64,000 nt of DNA from Diphasiastrum complanatum. Its lineage: Eukaryota; Streptophyta; Lycopodiopsida; Lycopodiales; Lycopodiaceae. Shown piece by piece: positions 39,522 through 52,452 of this stretch. The translations under genes and the position numbers were made by a program. The stretch spans positions 27,698,315 through 27,762,314 of the forward strand of contig CM055103.1 in assembly GCA_029204225.1 (NCBI GenBank). The letters run 5' to 3'. Position 1 is the stretch's first letter. Every line of letters begins with the position of its first letter. Below the pieces are notes generated by a model, which made no database searches, had not been told where the DNA came from, and was given only the letters and a program-made list of their open reading frames with translations.

Positions 39522-40510
39522 TCAAGCTTGCTGAACTGGCGGAGCAGGTTGCCAAAACTTGTGTAATCGGCTGTCATTTATCGGAGTATCAAATCGTTTT
39601 CCATCCAAGTGCTTGGTTTTGTACATCAATGCAAGATCTCCTGCTTCCAGATCTTTCTTGTGCAATCGACGATCATGCCATGCCTTGCGGCGGGTTTTCT
39701 CTGCTGCTAAGGCATGAACTGCCATCAATCGAGTTTCACATAATTTGTGCAACGCTTCATGATGAAGTTGTAAAGACTGATCATCATTTAATCGTTCCGT
39801 TGCTGCTATGCGTAAAGATGAGATTAAAAATTCAATTGGCATAACAACATCTTGACCATAAACCAGTTGAAAAGGTGTTTGATTTGTACTATTTTTGTAA
39901 GCGGTTCTGAATGCCCATAATGCTGCATACAGTTTATGTTCCCAATCAGACCGAATCGCTTCAACTGTCTTTGTCATAATGGTGCAAAGAATCTTATTGA
40001 AAGATTGAGCTTGGCCATTCCCTCTGGGATAATAGGGAGTACTAAATTTGTGTATAACAATAAAATCTTCCAGTAAACACTTTATTGTTTGATTAACAAA
40101 GTGTGTACCCCGATCACTAACAATTTCAATCGGACATCCAAATCTGATTATAATATTTTCATATAGAAACTTGGCCGTAGATTTCGCATCAGCCACTTTG
40201 ACAGCTTTGGCTTCAGCCCACTTGGTCATATAATCAGTTGCGACGATAATGTATCGGGCCTGAGATCCTTGCGCAGGAGGATGAATAGGACCAGCATAAT
40301 CCAGTCCCCATTTTTCAAACGGTGCTTGCGATAAAACCGGACGTAAGGGTTCATAATTCTGTCGAGTAGGCCGTCGTGCTCGCTGGCAGACATCACATGT
40401 CTGAATAAAATTTTATGTGTCCTTATGAAGCGTAGGTCACCGACAACCGGATTGCAAAAGTTTGCGAACAGTAATATTTGTAGAGAAGTGTCCTCCACCC
40501 ATGCCATCAT
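39522..40510 (-). pseudogene. Athila/Tat-type integrase
   Basis: The zinc finger (HFSTNITVRKLLQSG ... CDVCQRARRP) reads across a stop and frameshift near 40430. The core follows, with GLDYAGPIHPP (first Asp), EIVSDRGTHFVN (second Asp) and NGQAQSFNKIL, where the family has Glu: the third catalytic residue is Gln here. The frame then runs open to 39522 through the C-terminal domain (RRKAWHDRRLHKKDLEAGDLAL). There is no chromodomain. Confidence 0.88.
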
Positions 40511-41374
40511 GTGAAAACATGATTAAATCTGGTACTTCATGCGGTAAAACACATCTTCGTAAAATATTATCCGATCCACGACGATACAATTGTCCTGCAA
40601 TTAATTGATAAGGTTGAGCCTTATGAATCAATTGTCTTTTCTGTAATTTTGTCAAAGAGTCATTCGGTTGTCCTAGCATCAGGTACTCAACAATATTTGC
40701 TGCCCATTCAGGTATTGCTTCAACATAGAACAACGCAGCATTTGGCAGTTCATCATCCACTTCAGTATTAACTGGTGCAGATTCAATTCGCGAAACGTGA
40801 CCAGCTAGATAATGTTGCTTCCCCTTTCTGACCACAACTCGAAAGTCAAATTCAGACAATAATAATAACCATCTTGCAATACGTCCAGTATTACACGTCT
40901 TATTTTCCAAGTAAAGTAACGGTTGATGATCCGTATAAAATACAAAGTGCGTTTCCATGAGGTAGTGACAAAATTTCCAAACAGAAAAAATCATGGCTAG
41001 TGCTTCACGTTCTGTTGTTGAATAATTCTTCTCTGGATCTGTAAGTTGCCTACTTGACTTGAAAATCATATAGGATAATCCTTCTTATAGTCACCTGGCT
41101 GCGTCAAAACTGATCCAATGGCGTATTTTGAGGCATCCGTATGAACATGAAACTCTAATGTCCAATCTGGAGAATGCAGAATTGGTGCTGAAGATAATGC
41201 TTTTTTTAACTTTTCAAAGGCTTCTAACGCCTCTACTTTCCAAATAGGAACAATAGTTAATTTGTATATAGGTCGTGCTAAATCCGCAAAGAAGATAATA
41301 AAAATTCGATAGTAGTTCGCATGACCCATAAACACATAAACTCCTCGAATTGTTGCTGGCGGTGGCAATTCCAC
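40437..41374 (-). pseudogene. Athila/Tat-type RNase H
   Basis: HVHTDASKYAIGSVLTQ (first catalytic Asp), KNYSTTEREALAMIFSVWKF, FYTDHQPLLYL and GKQHYLAGHVSRI give the usual order. A frameshift near 41070 splits it. It would remove the RNA template during reverse transcription. Confidence 0.85.
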
Positions 41375-42351
41375 AATAACTTGATCTTAGAATAATCGGT
41401 GGCAATACCATGTCTTGATATCACATGTCCAAGCACCACTCCGTGAGAAATCCATATCTGACATTTTTCTGGATTTAGAGAAATCTGATATTTGCGGCAT
41501 CTTTCAAAGACTTTCTCCAATCGATCCAGGTGGTCTGTATCTGTACTATGAACTCCCAAGTCGTCCAAGTAAATTTCAAGGAATTTCTGCAGATAATCTT
41601 TAAAGGCAAATTGCATTACTCTTTGGAATGAACTTGGTGTATTACAGAGTCCAAACGACATTACTTTGTAAGCATAGGTGTCCCATTATGTTGCAAAAGC
41701 AGTTTTGTGATGATCGGCAGGTGCAATCTTAACTTGGTTGTAACCACTAAATCCATCCAGGAAACTATAAGCTTCCGCTCCAGCAAGACGATCCAAAATG
41801 GTTTCAGTAAAAGGTAACGGAAAGTGATCCTTCCGTGTCACTTTATTCAATGCTTTGAGATTTACACAGATTCGCAATTTCTCATTTTTCTTAGGAACAA
41901 TGACAATCGGTGAAATCCATTCGGTATGCTCGATCTCATAAATGAAATCGGCGTCAAGCAATCTATGAAGTTCTTTCTTTATCAGATCTGCCACATTAGG
42001 ATTACAGCAATAGAACTTTGTAACCTTTGGTACTGCATCAGGTAATAAAGGTATGGTGTGTTCAATAACTGATGTCGGAATACCCTTCAAATCTTGGTAA
42101 GTCCATGCAAAGCAATCTTGATACTTAATAAGTAACAAACGGAGTGCTTGATACTGTTCAGGAGTAAGTTGTGATCCCACTTGTACAATCTTTTTCGGTT
42201 CTCCTGGTTCTACAAGATTCATTGGCTGCGTCCTAGCTGGGCCATCGTAAACCTCTTTAGATTCCGGCATGTATTCTTCAGGTTCACGATGTGCTTTAGG
42301 TAACATGATAACCACATCATCCAGTGTATAACGTTTAAAATGCTCTGACAT
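41278..42351 (-). pseudogene. Athila/Tat-type reverse transcriptase
   Basis: RICVNLKALNKVTRKDHFPLP, FLDGFSGYNQVKIAP, MSFGLCNTPSSFQRVM, then the catalytic box EIYLDDLGVHS (both Asp present) and VVLGHVISRHG. The frame is broken by a stop at about 41688 and shifts near 41350. The upstream part (42351-42000) is the linker QYQALRLLLIKYQDCFAWTYQDLKGI, typical ahead of this RT type. Confidence 0.9.
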
Positions 42352-42362
42352 ATCATGCTGGA

Positions 42363-43460
42363 CTACATTTGCTTGTTCTTTTTCGAAATGGCTTGTCTTG
42401 GATCTTCGTTAGTCTTCTTAGTAGAAATTGATCGTAGAGGTGATGACTTTCGGGATGATAAATCTTTTTTCACAGGTGAAGACTTCCTAGACGATGATGT
42501 CTTGTTGGAAATCTGACTTGAAGAATCATTCTTGACTTTTTCTTTTCCTTTATCCAATAGAGGTGTCACTTCCTTTGAATCGATCTTTTGAGGGGGATTT
42601 TTCCATTTTTGGACCGTATTATAATTTTGCTTTGCTTGTTTCTTCATCATCGAACCGGTGATCCTGTCTCCCTTCAATATAACTGCTTTGGGCAATTTAA
42701 TTGTTGGTCCATCAGGAACATTACGCACTCCAAATCTGGTCGGATCCATATGATGTAGAATCTGTTCATCCGTAAGTTCTGCATTGCCATTATAAGTTAA
42801 GACATGGCTCATTGGTATGAGATCATCCTCAATTGGATCTGGTATAGGTTCCTTTGATATCTAGGCTACATTCAGCACATTTAGTGGAAACGTGATTGGC
42901 GTATCCAAAGTTCGATCTAATAAGGAAGTCTTGCTCATCTCTGATTGAACATCTTGTTGACACATATATCCTGATGTACAATCAATTGTTGCAAGAGCTT
43001 CGTTCCAATTGACAGTATCCGTTTGAGAATTGTAGTGAACTCGCAGTTTTTTCTCTAGTCGATCACAAGTGTGATCCGTTGTTGATGAATCGTCATCCGC
43101 TTTTTGAACCACTGGCTTGATAGTCCAAGTCATAGGATCAACTTTAACTGCACGTTCACGATTTTCAAAAGTGATTTTGCCGGTACCCCAATTATGAATT
43201 ACTTGTGCAACTCGTAACCATGGACGTCCTAAGAGAACTCGGTAGACATTTGGTGCTTCTAGTAAGTCCATCACGACGAAAGTAATGACGAACTGTACTC
43301 CTGCAATCCTGACAGGTACATCTTCTACCATTCCTCGTGGACGAACTGTCATTTGATCAGCTAGCTTAATAGCAAATGTAGCAGGCTTAATTTTTTTAAG
43401 GCCCCATTTTGTACATAGCTTTGTAGAAATCAGGTTAACTCCTGAACCGCCATCTATCAC
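42363..43460 (-). pseudogene. Athila/Tat-type protease and linker
   Basis: The active-site word is IDGGSGVNLI, the Athila/Tat form of DSGA, followed by VLLGRPWLR. A region with YNGNAELTDEQILHHMDP and a Ser/Lys-rich stretch (NKTSSSRKSSPVKKDL) leads to RT. A break near 42860 separates the two open pieces. Confidence 0.8.
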
Positions 43461-43511
43461 GACTGCTTCTTTAGAAAATTGTCTATGTTTTATTGGCAGA
43501 GTGATATTCTT

Positions 43512-45455
43512 TTATTCACTTTCCCAAGCGGCTCCAACATGGAATACATCGTTAGATTCTTCAAATCCAGCACAAAAAAGTGGCTCCTGATGGTCTTTTG
43601 ATTCTTCTTGAGCTAACTTTTGCGCTAAGACTTCTTTTGCTTTTGGCACCAACTTTAGGAACTCTCCCAATGAAATATTGACCTTGCTAGACAAATTATT
43701 CATGAATAATTTTTTATGCGGTGCTTCCGGTTCAGTCATCTTAAAGGGTTCTTCGTGATGATGTAATTGATCATTCATATCCGTACTTAAATTTCTTGGA
43801 GGCTGCAATGGTGAAGACTGAACTTCAGCTGTTACTTTAGCAGCTTCAAGTTCCTCTTCTTCTTGCAGATGTTTAATCCACTGTCTATATAGATTCGTTT
43901 TTTTGCATTAAGATTTGGATATACTCCCAAAGCTGTTGGTGTATCGTTCAATGGTATAGAATCAGCAAGTACTGAATCCACTACTGGTTCTTTTTGCTTT
44001 TGTGCTCTGGTGACCACCATCAAGGGTGCACTTGGTTTATTCTGAACTATCGATCCTTGCTTGATTGTTATCAAATTTACAGGTGCTGTAATTGGTGGTG
44101 GCTTCGGTCTTGCTGGACAGTTTTTATAGCAATGCCCATATTCACAGTCACGACATAATGGTACAAATTTTTCTTTATTTGGGCATTCTGCAACTCTATG
44201 ATTTTCTCCAAATGCAAAGCATCCAAGTGGTGCTCTGGCCCAATTTCTCGAGGCTTGTTGTTGAGCGGCAACATAAATGGCATATTATTCTGAAGATCCA
44301 ACTTTTGATCATTACCATAGCTCCATTGCTCAGCACTTCCGTAAGGTTCTGGTTCCATCAAATTGGCAGGAGGAGCGGAGTGTTTTGGTGGGGCAGGCAA
44401 AGCTAGACGTTCCGGGTATCCAAGAGTAGATTGTCGCAGTCTTGCTGCTGGATTGCCTCCATATTGTGGATCTCGATATCCCATCTGGGCATACCATTGC
44501 TGAATTATTCGAGGGTTGAAGTTGCAAAAGGCAGTCTCATGGTAAGGTGAATTACATAGATGGCAAACACTGATTTCCATTCGTTTTTTCAATTGAGGAC
44601 ACTCATTCACTGTGTGATTTCCTGTACAAATAGAACACCAGACATTTTCCCTGGTAGAAAAAGTCTTTGCAAACTTCTCAGATTCCTTGTTCGCTTCTCC
44701 GTGGAAATTTTTCAATGCTTTGATCTTCTCATCAAATTGCAACTGTAACTTTTCCATCTGTTTCTGTTGGGTCTTCCCAAGTTTCTCGAACTCATTGAGC
44801 ATCATTTCTGCAGTAGCATTGGCATTCATTGATGCAATAGTGGTGGATGTCATAGAGGTCTGCCCTGTTGTATAAGGCAACATACTGACATTCGGCTCAT
44901 CATCTGAATCTTCATCCTCCTCCCGAATTCGTCCATCGCATTTTGCAAAAGTGCGTACTCATTATGGCGTTTCAGCTCACGTCTGATCCGTTTAGTTAGA
45001 CCTGACAAAAACCACATAATCATGGCATTTTCATTAATCAGCTCAGGCTCACATTCAGATCTAAGACTTTTCACCCTTTCGATGTAATCTCGAACCATTT
45101 TTCGCTTTCCCATTTTAATTTTACTTCAAAGTAGGAAAGGGTCTTCCATAAACTTCCGCGGTTTGAACCGTGTGATAAGGGCTCGTTTAACAATCTCCCA
45201 ATCTATACGCTCAGTTTCATCTTGGTTATAGTACCAATCTTGTGCTGCGCCTGTTAAGGCCATAGGAAATAGTTTAAGTTTATCTTGAGGATAAATCTCA
45301 CCATAGACCTCACAAGGTTCAGCATAGATCTGAAAAAATCTAACTGGATCTCTTAATCCATTATATTTGGGTAGATCCAATCGGGGTGCTCTTCTAACAA
45401 TAATTGGATTGACCTCCTATGGAGCACCTCCAGGAGCAGCTCCAGGGGCAGCCAT
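43512..45455 (-). pseudogene. Athila/Tat-type gag
   Basis: The ATG at 45455 opens a Gly/Pro/Ala-rich start with a TAG after 11 codons. The gag domain follows (LDLPKYNGLRDPVRFFQIY, DKLKLFPMALTGAAQDWYY; RIRRELKRHNEYALL), then a heptad stretch (KTQQKQMEKLQLQFDEKIKAL). Three zinc knuckles follow: CSICTGNHTVNEC, CHLCNSPYHETAFC and, in another frame, CRDCEYGHCYKNC. Frameshifts lie near 45120, 44870 and 44220. The remainder to 43512 is low-complexity. Confidence 0.82.
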
Positions 45456-46178
45456 CTTTACAAATTTAGATCAAATCGATAATGAGATTGGATATAAATT
45501 TTTCCAAAAAACTATCTCAGATTAGATCTGCTAGCTCTATTCCACTTTTTAAGAATCAGATTCTATTGGTAATTTTGCAAAACAAATGACTTTTTTTGGC
45601 AAAAATATGACAATATGACAACTGATCCTCTGAAAACCTTTCTACTTTTTTTTATTATTCTTTGCCGACCTTACAGCAGATAGATCTGAATCACATCTAA
45701 GCACAGTGAATCGGGCGAAGGTTCTTTTTCTGTATTTTTTAGGGTTTTGATAATTTTTGGTGGTTTTTTTTATGTTTCGAGAATACTGTTGGGAATTAAT
45801 CTTCGCCCTTCAAACTGAAGGTTCTGTAAACAAAACCGAAGGTTTCTGAAACTCGTCAGGTTCCCTGAAAGAGGGTAAAAAGTTCTGAACTCTGATGACG
45901 CTTTTTGTCTCTTTTTGACCAAATTTGACAGATTTGACCGATTTTTGTTATTTTCTCTGATATCTCAAATCCAAATGGCTTTTAAGATTGGTGATCTAAA
46001 TAGCTTTCCCTGTTTAATAATCAGATTAGATTTCAAACAAACAAATCCACTCAAATATAGCAAAATCAATCCCAAACTAATCCTACAATGCAGATTTAAC
46101 ACTATTCATGCCATGACAAGATGCCTAATGCAAGCTAACCATCAACCAAACATGTTGCAAACTGAAAAATTGGCATAG
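45456..46178 (-). other. Athila/Tat-type leader
   Basis: About 720 non-coding bases lie between primer site and gag. Two perfect GAAGGTTC words (45717-45724, 45817-45824) and variants occur, as in the region beyond integrase (38997-39216). Confidence 0.6.
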
Positions 46179-46199
46179 CTCCCCGGAAACGGCGCCAAA
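46179..46199 (-). promoter_or_regulatory. Primer-binding site of tRNA-Asp type
   Basis: The minus strand reads TTTGGCGCCGTTTCCGGGGA just after the LTR. Athila/Tat elements usually have TGGCGCCGTTGCCGGGGA, so one base differs. Confidence 0.88.
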
Positions 46200-46201
46200 A
46201 T

Positions 46202-46956
46202 TGTAGTGGGTTTCTTTCCTTGCCTAACCTGAATCCAAGATCTAGTCAATCTAGCATCAAAGAGACGGTCTTAGTTGTCACACGGAGGTTCGTTCCCATG
46301 AGAGCGATAATATAGTTCAGATTTCAACATGAATGGAGGATCTAACACTAACATCCATTAACACTGAGCATTAACACTACATCCATTAACCCTACTTCCA
46401 TTAACCCTAAATCCACAACAATGATAGAAACTTACTCTTCTCTCTCTCCCTTTCTCTCTCACAAAAAGCATAAGAAATAGCAATCCCAATAATGATCAAA
46501 TCCAACAATTAGCATAATCCAAAGAAAGCATGAGAAATGGAGGAAAAGAGAGGAAGAGCAAGGACATTCATCAATCCACTTATAAAGAGAACCAATCTGC
46601 TTTATTGAAATGAGGAAATGAACATGAGGAGCAACTCGAGTTGGTCACTTTTTATAGTAGAGAGGATGGCCCTGGCCTCTGAATCCTATTGGTCCAATCT
46701 TGTCTCTCTTTTTATTCAAATTTAAAAAAGTGTGGGAACCATCAAAATTGGAGGGAAACCCAACTTTATTCACTAACTTGACATTTAGGACCTGCGACAT
46801 TAAAAGTCCCACAAAAAGACCTAAAGTCATTTTATTAACTATCTAATTAATCAAACTATGTGATCATTGGGTTGGACTTACACACGCAGGGTGCCAGATT
46901 TGTCTCACTTATTAACTAGGGTTAGGGTTGCCTTGGGATCCGCAAACCCTCCAACA
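46202..46956 (-). repeat. Athila/Tat-type 5' LTR (755 bp)
   Basis: The minus strand starts TGTTGGAGGGTTTGC and ends GAAACCCACTACA. It carries CTACTATAAAAAG (TATA box) and AATAAAGC. Over the first 330 bases it differs from the LTR at 55522-56262 at about 20 positions by eye. Confidence 0.93.
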
Positions 46957-47079
46957 ATCTACAAAAGATCCAATCTACATATGCAAGAAACTCGATTTTG
47001 GATAGAAGTCAATCTAGCATTGATATCTCCTCCAAATCCTTGATAGATGTGCTTGATCCTTTCAAAACATGCAACACAA

Positions 47080-47640
<561 letters not shown>

Positions 47641-47859
47641 CAATGTCTCTACTATTCAAATTTGAATCTTCAAAAACTCGTGTACTACACTAATCCACAC
47701 TTTCAAAAAGTGTTTATTCAAATGCTTTTAGACTAATATAACTTTGAAAAGTCAAAATCTAAGTCTAATATGAAAATTGGTCTCAATTGCCAAATATACA
47801 AATATGATCAAAATAGCAAAACTAGTTGAAATTTCTCATAACATATCCAACTTAGTAAG

Positions 47860-48545
47860 TCACTATGGGACAATCACGTTCCTCTGAAAGCAAAGAAAGA
47901 TGGAGGTTTTTGGATGTGCGTGGATTACAAGGGTTGAATGAAGTGACTATCAAAAATAAATATCTGTTACCCAGGATGGATGACCTTGTAAATCGTCTAG
48001 GTGGAGCAAAATACTTCACTAAGATAGATCTCGGGATAGGGTTACCATCAGATAAGAATTAAATCGGAAGATGTCCAAAAGACTGGATTTTGTACTAGAT
48101 TTGGCCATTATGAGTTCTTCGTGATTCCTTTTGGATTAACAAATGCTTCAATGACATTACAACAAATGATGAACGAGTTGTTTCGTCCATATTTGGGAAA
48201 GTTTGTGGTAGTATTCTTAGACTACATTCTCATCTACAATAAGACCTTTGAGGAACACATAGAACAGTTGAGAACTGTCTTGATGAAACTTCGGCAGGAG
48301 TTACTCTACGCTAAAGAATCCAAGTGTGAATTCTTTAAGCATGAGCGGGTTTATCTCGGTCATAAGATCACTACTTATAGGATCAAGATTGATGAGGATA
48401 AAATCAAGATAGTGGTTGATTGGCCGATTCTACAAACTGTGAGGCAAGTTAAATCAGTTTTGAGATTCATGGTTTTCTTTTGGAGATTCATTGAGGATTA
48501 TGCTAGTGTAGCAGCACCGCAATATGCTTTTAACTCTTTCCCATG
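47860..48545 (+). pseudogene. Ty3/gypsy reverse transcriptase fragment
   Basis: [25 protein letters not shown] and KYFTKIDLG, then, after a frame break near 48050, [31 protein letters not shown] and ERVYLGHKITTYRIK. The second catalytic Asp of FLDD is Tyr. It is an orphan piece without LTRs or other domains, of chromovirus-like RT type. Confidence 0.85.
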
Positions 48546-49849
48546 AATCATTATTCTCAATCTGACCATCCAACCTAATCAAGCACTCAAAGATAGAACG
48601 ATTTTGTCAATTGTTTATCTCTGGTTCAAAGTACTCTTTCGATTTCCAAAGGTGAATTGAGTGATAAGTCCTCCAAATGGGTAAAATCTTCAATATATTA
48701 ACCTGTCATCATCAAATAAACTAAGTTTACATGATACATTGAAGTCAATTTTGAAGATTAAGCTCAAAAGCTAAACAAATGAATCTTTTAACTTTTATGT
48801 TTACCCTGAAAATCAATCTCTGGTTTGACCTCAATATCAAATAAGTACTTAGAGATAAAATAATTCACCAATTATTAATCTCTGTGCTGAAGTACTATAT
48901 TGACCTTTAGAAGTACACTAAGAGATAATTTTCCTATTGGGTCTAATTCTCTCCAATCTAGTAACATCACCTTCATGTAACTTCAATTTACATGAATCAC
49001 TAGGTGAGTTCTCATCTTATATTGAAAATCAATGTTCAAAAGTCAAAGATCCAAACAATTATAGTCCAAGACTATCACAATTAGTTGTAGACCTATCATA
49101 AATGCTTCTTGGTCCCAATATTCTTAGAATATCCAAATATTCAAAAATACCCTAATTTAGTCATCAAAAATCTCTAGGAGATCCATCAAGTCTTAGACAA
49201 TCTTAACTCGATTCAGAGTATTACAGTTACTCTAACGAGTTAATAGCCCCATTTCTAACACCATATGCAAGAAATAAACAACTATTTGTATCTTAATAGA
49301 TCTATCCATCTCCTATAAATCTGGAGATAGAGATCGAACTTTGCACACAAGCACTTGTAGACTACAAACTGTAGCAGAATACCATCCCTAGATCCTAAAC
49401 CCTAAACTCTAAATCCTAAACCCTAAACCCCATCCACTAAAGTAAGCAAATTCCCCATAAGTAAACAATTACTTAATGAAAATGCTTGTGAGATGTACAT
49501 AATCTCAAATATGCATTGGAGTAAAGAAATTTAGAGTTCAGATAACAGACCTAAATCCTTGACTCTCCCAATTGATCAAGAATTACTCATTATCTTATGA
49601 ATTCTCACATTTTCTTATAATATTCTAATGACCTTTAAGTATCTATTTATGATCCGTCAATCATAAACATTTAGAATCTTGTAATTAATCAATCATAATT
49701 TACAGGATTCCAAAACCATACTTCATCATTGAAAGAATACTGGAGTATATGCACAACATACAACTCAAGAAATATAAGAATCATTCTGAAATCTTTTCCA
49801 TAAGGAAAATTACTATATTTCAAGAATATTCTTCCAAACCGATTTTTTG
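48546..49849. other. AT-rich stretch without genes; short telomere-type tract
   Basis: No gene recognised. At 49388-49433 the words CCTAAACCCTAAACTCTAAATCC form a short CCCTAAA-type tract, a second interstitial telomere-like sequence, on the opposite strand from the one at 31435. Confidence 0.55.
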
Positions 49850-50267
49850 AAGTGTGGGAAAGTTAGAAGTCGAGTTTGAGTAGATTCAAATTTAAATATT
49901 GGGTACATTGAATCTAGACCCAAAAATAGTAGGGTTTACATTTTGGAGGGAAAGCCAAGTGACCAAATATGGTTTGGACCTGTTATAAAAGGATGTGACT
50001 CGTGGAGGGACATATATTCTCTTTTATCTATCTCATTTCATGCTTATGCATGGTTCTCTTGGCTTGCTGGTTTTGTACAGACAACAATAGTACTTTATGT
50101 TTTGATTCATGTTTGATCAAGTTCTATTAGAGTTTGCATCTCATTTTGTATGTAGATGTTGATTTTTCTACATTGGTAAGATTGGTGGAGTATCTTGTTT
50201 TGTAACCAAAGATCTTTAGATAATTTGGATCTGAATTGATCCCAAATCTTTCACATGGTATCAGAGC
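49850..50267 (+). mobile_element. Copia-type LTR and primer site, truncated downstream
   Basis: An LTR with TTATAAAAGG (TATA box) ends in CTTTCACA at 50255, followed by the primer site TGGTATCAGAGC (50256-50267). After about 15 more bases it breaks into the minus-strand copia gag-integrase remnant. It is related to the minus LTR at 47092-47640, sharing AAAATAGTAGGGTTT, GGAGGGAAA and GACTCGTGG words. The left end is not clear. Confidence 0.7.
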
Positions 50268-50274
50268 TTGTGTT

Positions 50275-51674
50275 TCAAGTTATGAAGGAGGAAATCATAT
50301 CCATCAATATAGATTGTCTAGACATTTGTTGTACAGCAACATGATTCAAGTGACCAAGTCTATAATGCCAAAGTAAACTTTTATTTGCATGAATAGAAGT
50401 ACTGAGTGCCTGACTAGAGGCAGAAAAGCAATGACTTAATTTATACAAGTATCCATGCCTCTTTTCGAGTGTTAGGATTTGTCCTATCAACTACTTTGCA
50501 CAGATCACATTTGAATTCTACTCTATGTCCTAGATATGTGATTCTGCTTATAGAGAGCAGATTCGTAGATAAGTTTGATACATACAGGACTTTAGAAAAT
50601 AGCTTAGACTGATCATTTGCAAAGCTTAATCTTACAGTACCTTCACCTTTAATAGCTTGTGTGCTATTGTCGCCAAGGTAAACATATTTCTTGGTACTGT
50701 AAGATGTATAGGACTCGAAACAGCCAATGAGACTGGTCATGTGCTGAGTGGCTCCGGAATACATGAACCAAGAACTGTTGCCAGATGCTCCTTGATGGCT
50801 GGTCATGAAGGCATCATGATCCGCTTCTTGAATAGGCTGTGGAACTTCTGCAGTTGCATTTTCCACTTGATTCGACTGCCCCTTGATGTTGTTCTTTGCT
50901 TGTAGTATCCGGCAGTCTTGAATTTTGTGGTTGTTTTGCTTGCAGTATCTGTAGAACAGCTTCTTCTTCGTCTGTGGATTCGACTGTCCTTTGTGTTGTG
51001 CTGGTTTCTGGTCTGACTTTGATTGCTTCGGGCCTTTCTTCTTCTTCTGCTTAGTCATGCTCTTTTTGGTGTATAAAGCGTGAGAATCAGCTGAGGAACT
51101 TGAGGCTTCATTCCTCCGCATGTCTTCCTACAACAACATAGTAATGACTCTCGAAAGAGTCATTTCTAGATGTGTCGTGATGATCATCACCCAGCTGTCG
51201 TATGAGCTTGGCAAGCTTGTAAGCAGTTGCATCACTTCGTCTTGATCGTCTATGACAGATCCGACAGCGGCCATTTGCCTTAGCAGGTTCTTGAATTGAT
51301 TGATGTGATTCTGCAGGGAATCACCATTTGCCATCTTGAGGGAGTAAAATTTTTTCCTGAGATATAGCTTGGAAGCTATATCTCGCACTTCGTATAGTGT
51401 GCTCAAGATGTCCCAGACTTCTTTCGATGTTTGGGCCTCAGATACATGGCCGATCTACCGTAATGTTTAGGATGATCAGCGTGAAAGCCTTTCCATCCTT
51501 CAGCTTCCATCTGGCGATTGTTGCGTCGTCTGCTTCAAGTTTTCCTTCTGCACATGTAACAACGTCATACAATTCTTTAGCCATTAGTACAGTTTTCATC
51601 TTAAATTTCCACAGATGGTAATTGGCTCCATCAAGCTTGTCCATGATGGGACTGGCTTTTCCTTGGGAATCCAT
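50275..51674 (-). pseudogene. Copia gag, protease and pre-integrase fragment
   Basis: The ATG at 51674 opens MDSQGKASPIMDKLDGANYHLWKFKM, the copia gag start. The gag domain continues (VRDIASKLYLRKKFYSLKM, INQFKNLLRQMAAVGS) after a break near 51430. A Lys-rich region and a knuckle missing its first Cys (YRYCKQNNHKIQDC) follow. The protease word is MYSGATQHMT, with the catalytic Asp of DSGA changed to Tyr. The pre-integrase word LLWHYRLGHLN ends the piece. Confidence 0.85.
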
Positions 51675-52452
51675 GTGGAAGATTAGTCTAAGTGATAGGA
51701 AAAACTATCAGTGAGTTAAGTATGCAAATATGGTACTGAATTACAGAACAAGAAGACAATTACTCTATTGGCTAGTAGAGTCTTGTATTGTGGAAGCTTA
51801 TCAGGCTACGAAAATAGCTCTGATACCATGTTGGAGAAAGAGGGTGTGTGAATGTGAGAAACAAAAAAAAATAGCTCAAAAAGAAAATGAACACGAAAAG
51901 AAGCAAACTCGAAAAGCTAGACAAATTATTAGTCGCGAACTTACAAAATGTCGAAGGTGCCCTAGGAAAAGTGAAGACACCCTGTAAATCAAATCCTAAG
52001 GCATTTCGTCATAGTGTCGCATTTTTCACCTGTCACAAATTACGTGTAAAAACATAGTGTCGCGTTTTTCGCCTTTTTCGCCTGTGGAAATTTACTTGTA
52101 TTTATGCAGACAGTCGAGTTTTCGTCTGTCTTATTTTACATGTAAATATGCAGACTGTGCGACAACATGAGTAAAAAATACAGCATGAATGGAGGCAGAT
52201 TAAAATAGGATTTAGGAGAGTAGAGGAGATAAATCCAACAAGTATAAGTCTGATTTTACTTAGGATAAACCCTAACCCTACCAACCTAAACCTTAGATTA
52301 AGCAAATTAGCCCTTAGATCAAGGTGCCTCTTTTTGGAGGTGGCCAATCTCAAACAAAATCCCTACAAAATAGGACCATGTGACTTGGTCTTGATTCAAG
52401 CATGATTCAAGAAAATCAAAGGTGACTTGATTCAAGTTGCTAGATTTTAACA
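50275..52452 (-). mobile_element. Ty1/copia element remnant with 5' LTR, gag, protease and pre-integrase
   Basis: Minus strand. A probable LTR at 52452-51829 (TGTTAAAATC ... CTCCAACA) is followed by the primer site TGGTATCAGAGC (51828-51817) and gag-pol, truncated in the pre-integrase region at about 50275. The left edge of the LTR is inferred from TGTT..AACA ends only. Confidence 0.75.

Larger units (their letters stand above)
39522..46956 (-). mobile_element. Athila/Tat-type Ty3/gypsy element, 5' LTR through integrase
   Basis: Minus strand from 46956: 755-bp LTR, a tRNA-Asp type primer site, a leader, gag, protease, RT, RNase H and integrase without chromodomain. The primer site and the three zinc knuckles in gag fit the Athila/Tat group of plants. 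No matching 3' LTR follows below 39522. A matching LTR in the opposite direction lies at 55522-56262, and the flank at 46957-46961 (TAGAT on the minus strand) equals the flank after that LTR. Confidence 0.88.

Noticed and set aside
44092-44406. Plus-strand open frames over the gag region
   Set aside because: They are antisense shadows of the Athila/Tat gag, with no protein resemblance.
49388-49433. True telomere end
   Set aside because: Only a few degenerate CCCTAAA units lie between ordinary sequence on both sides.
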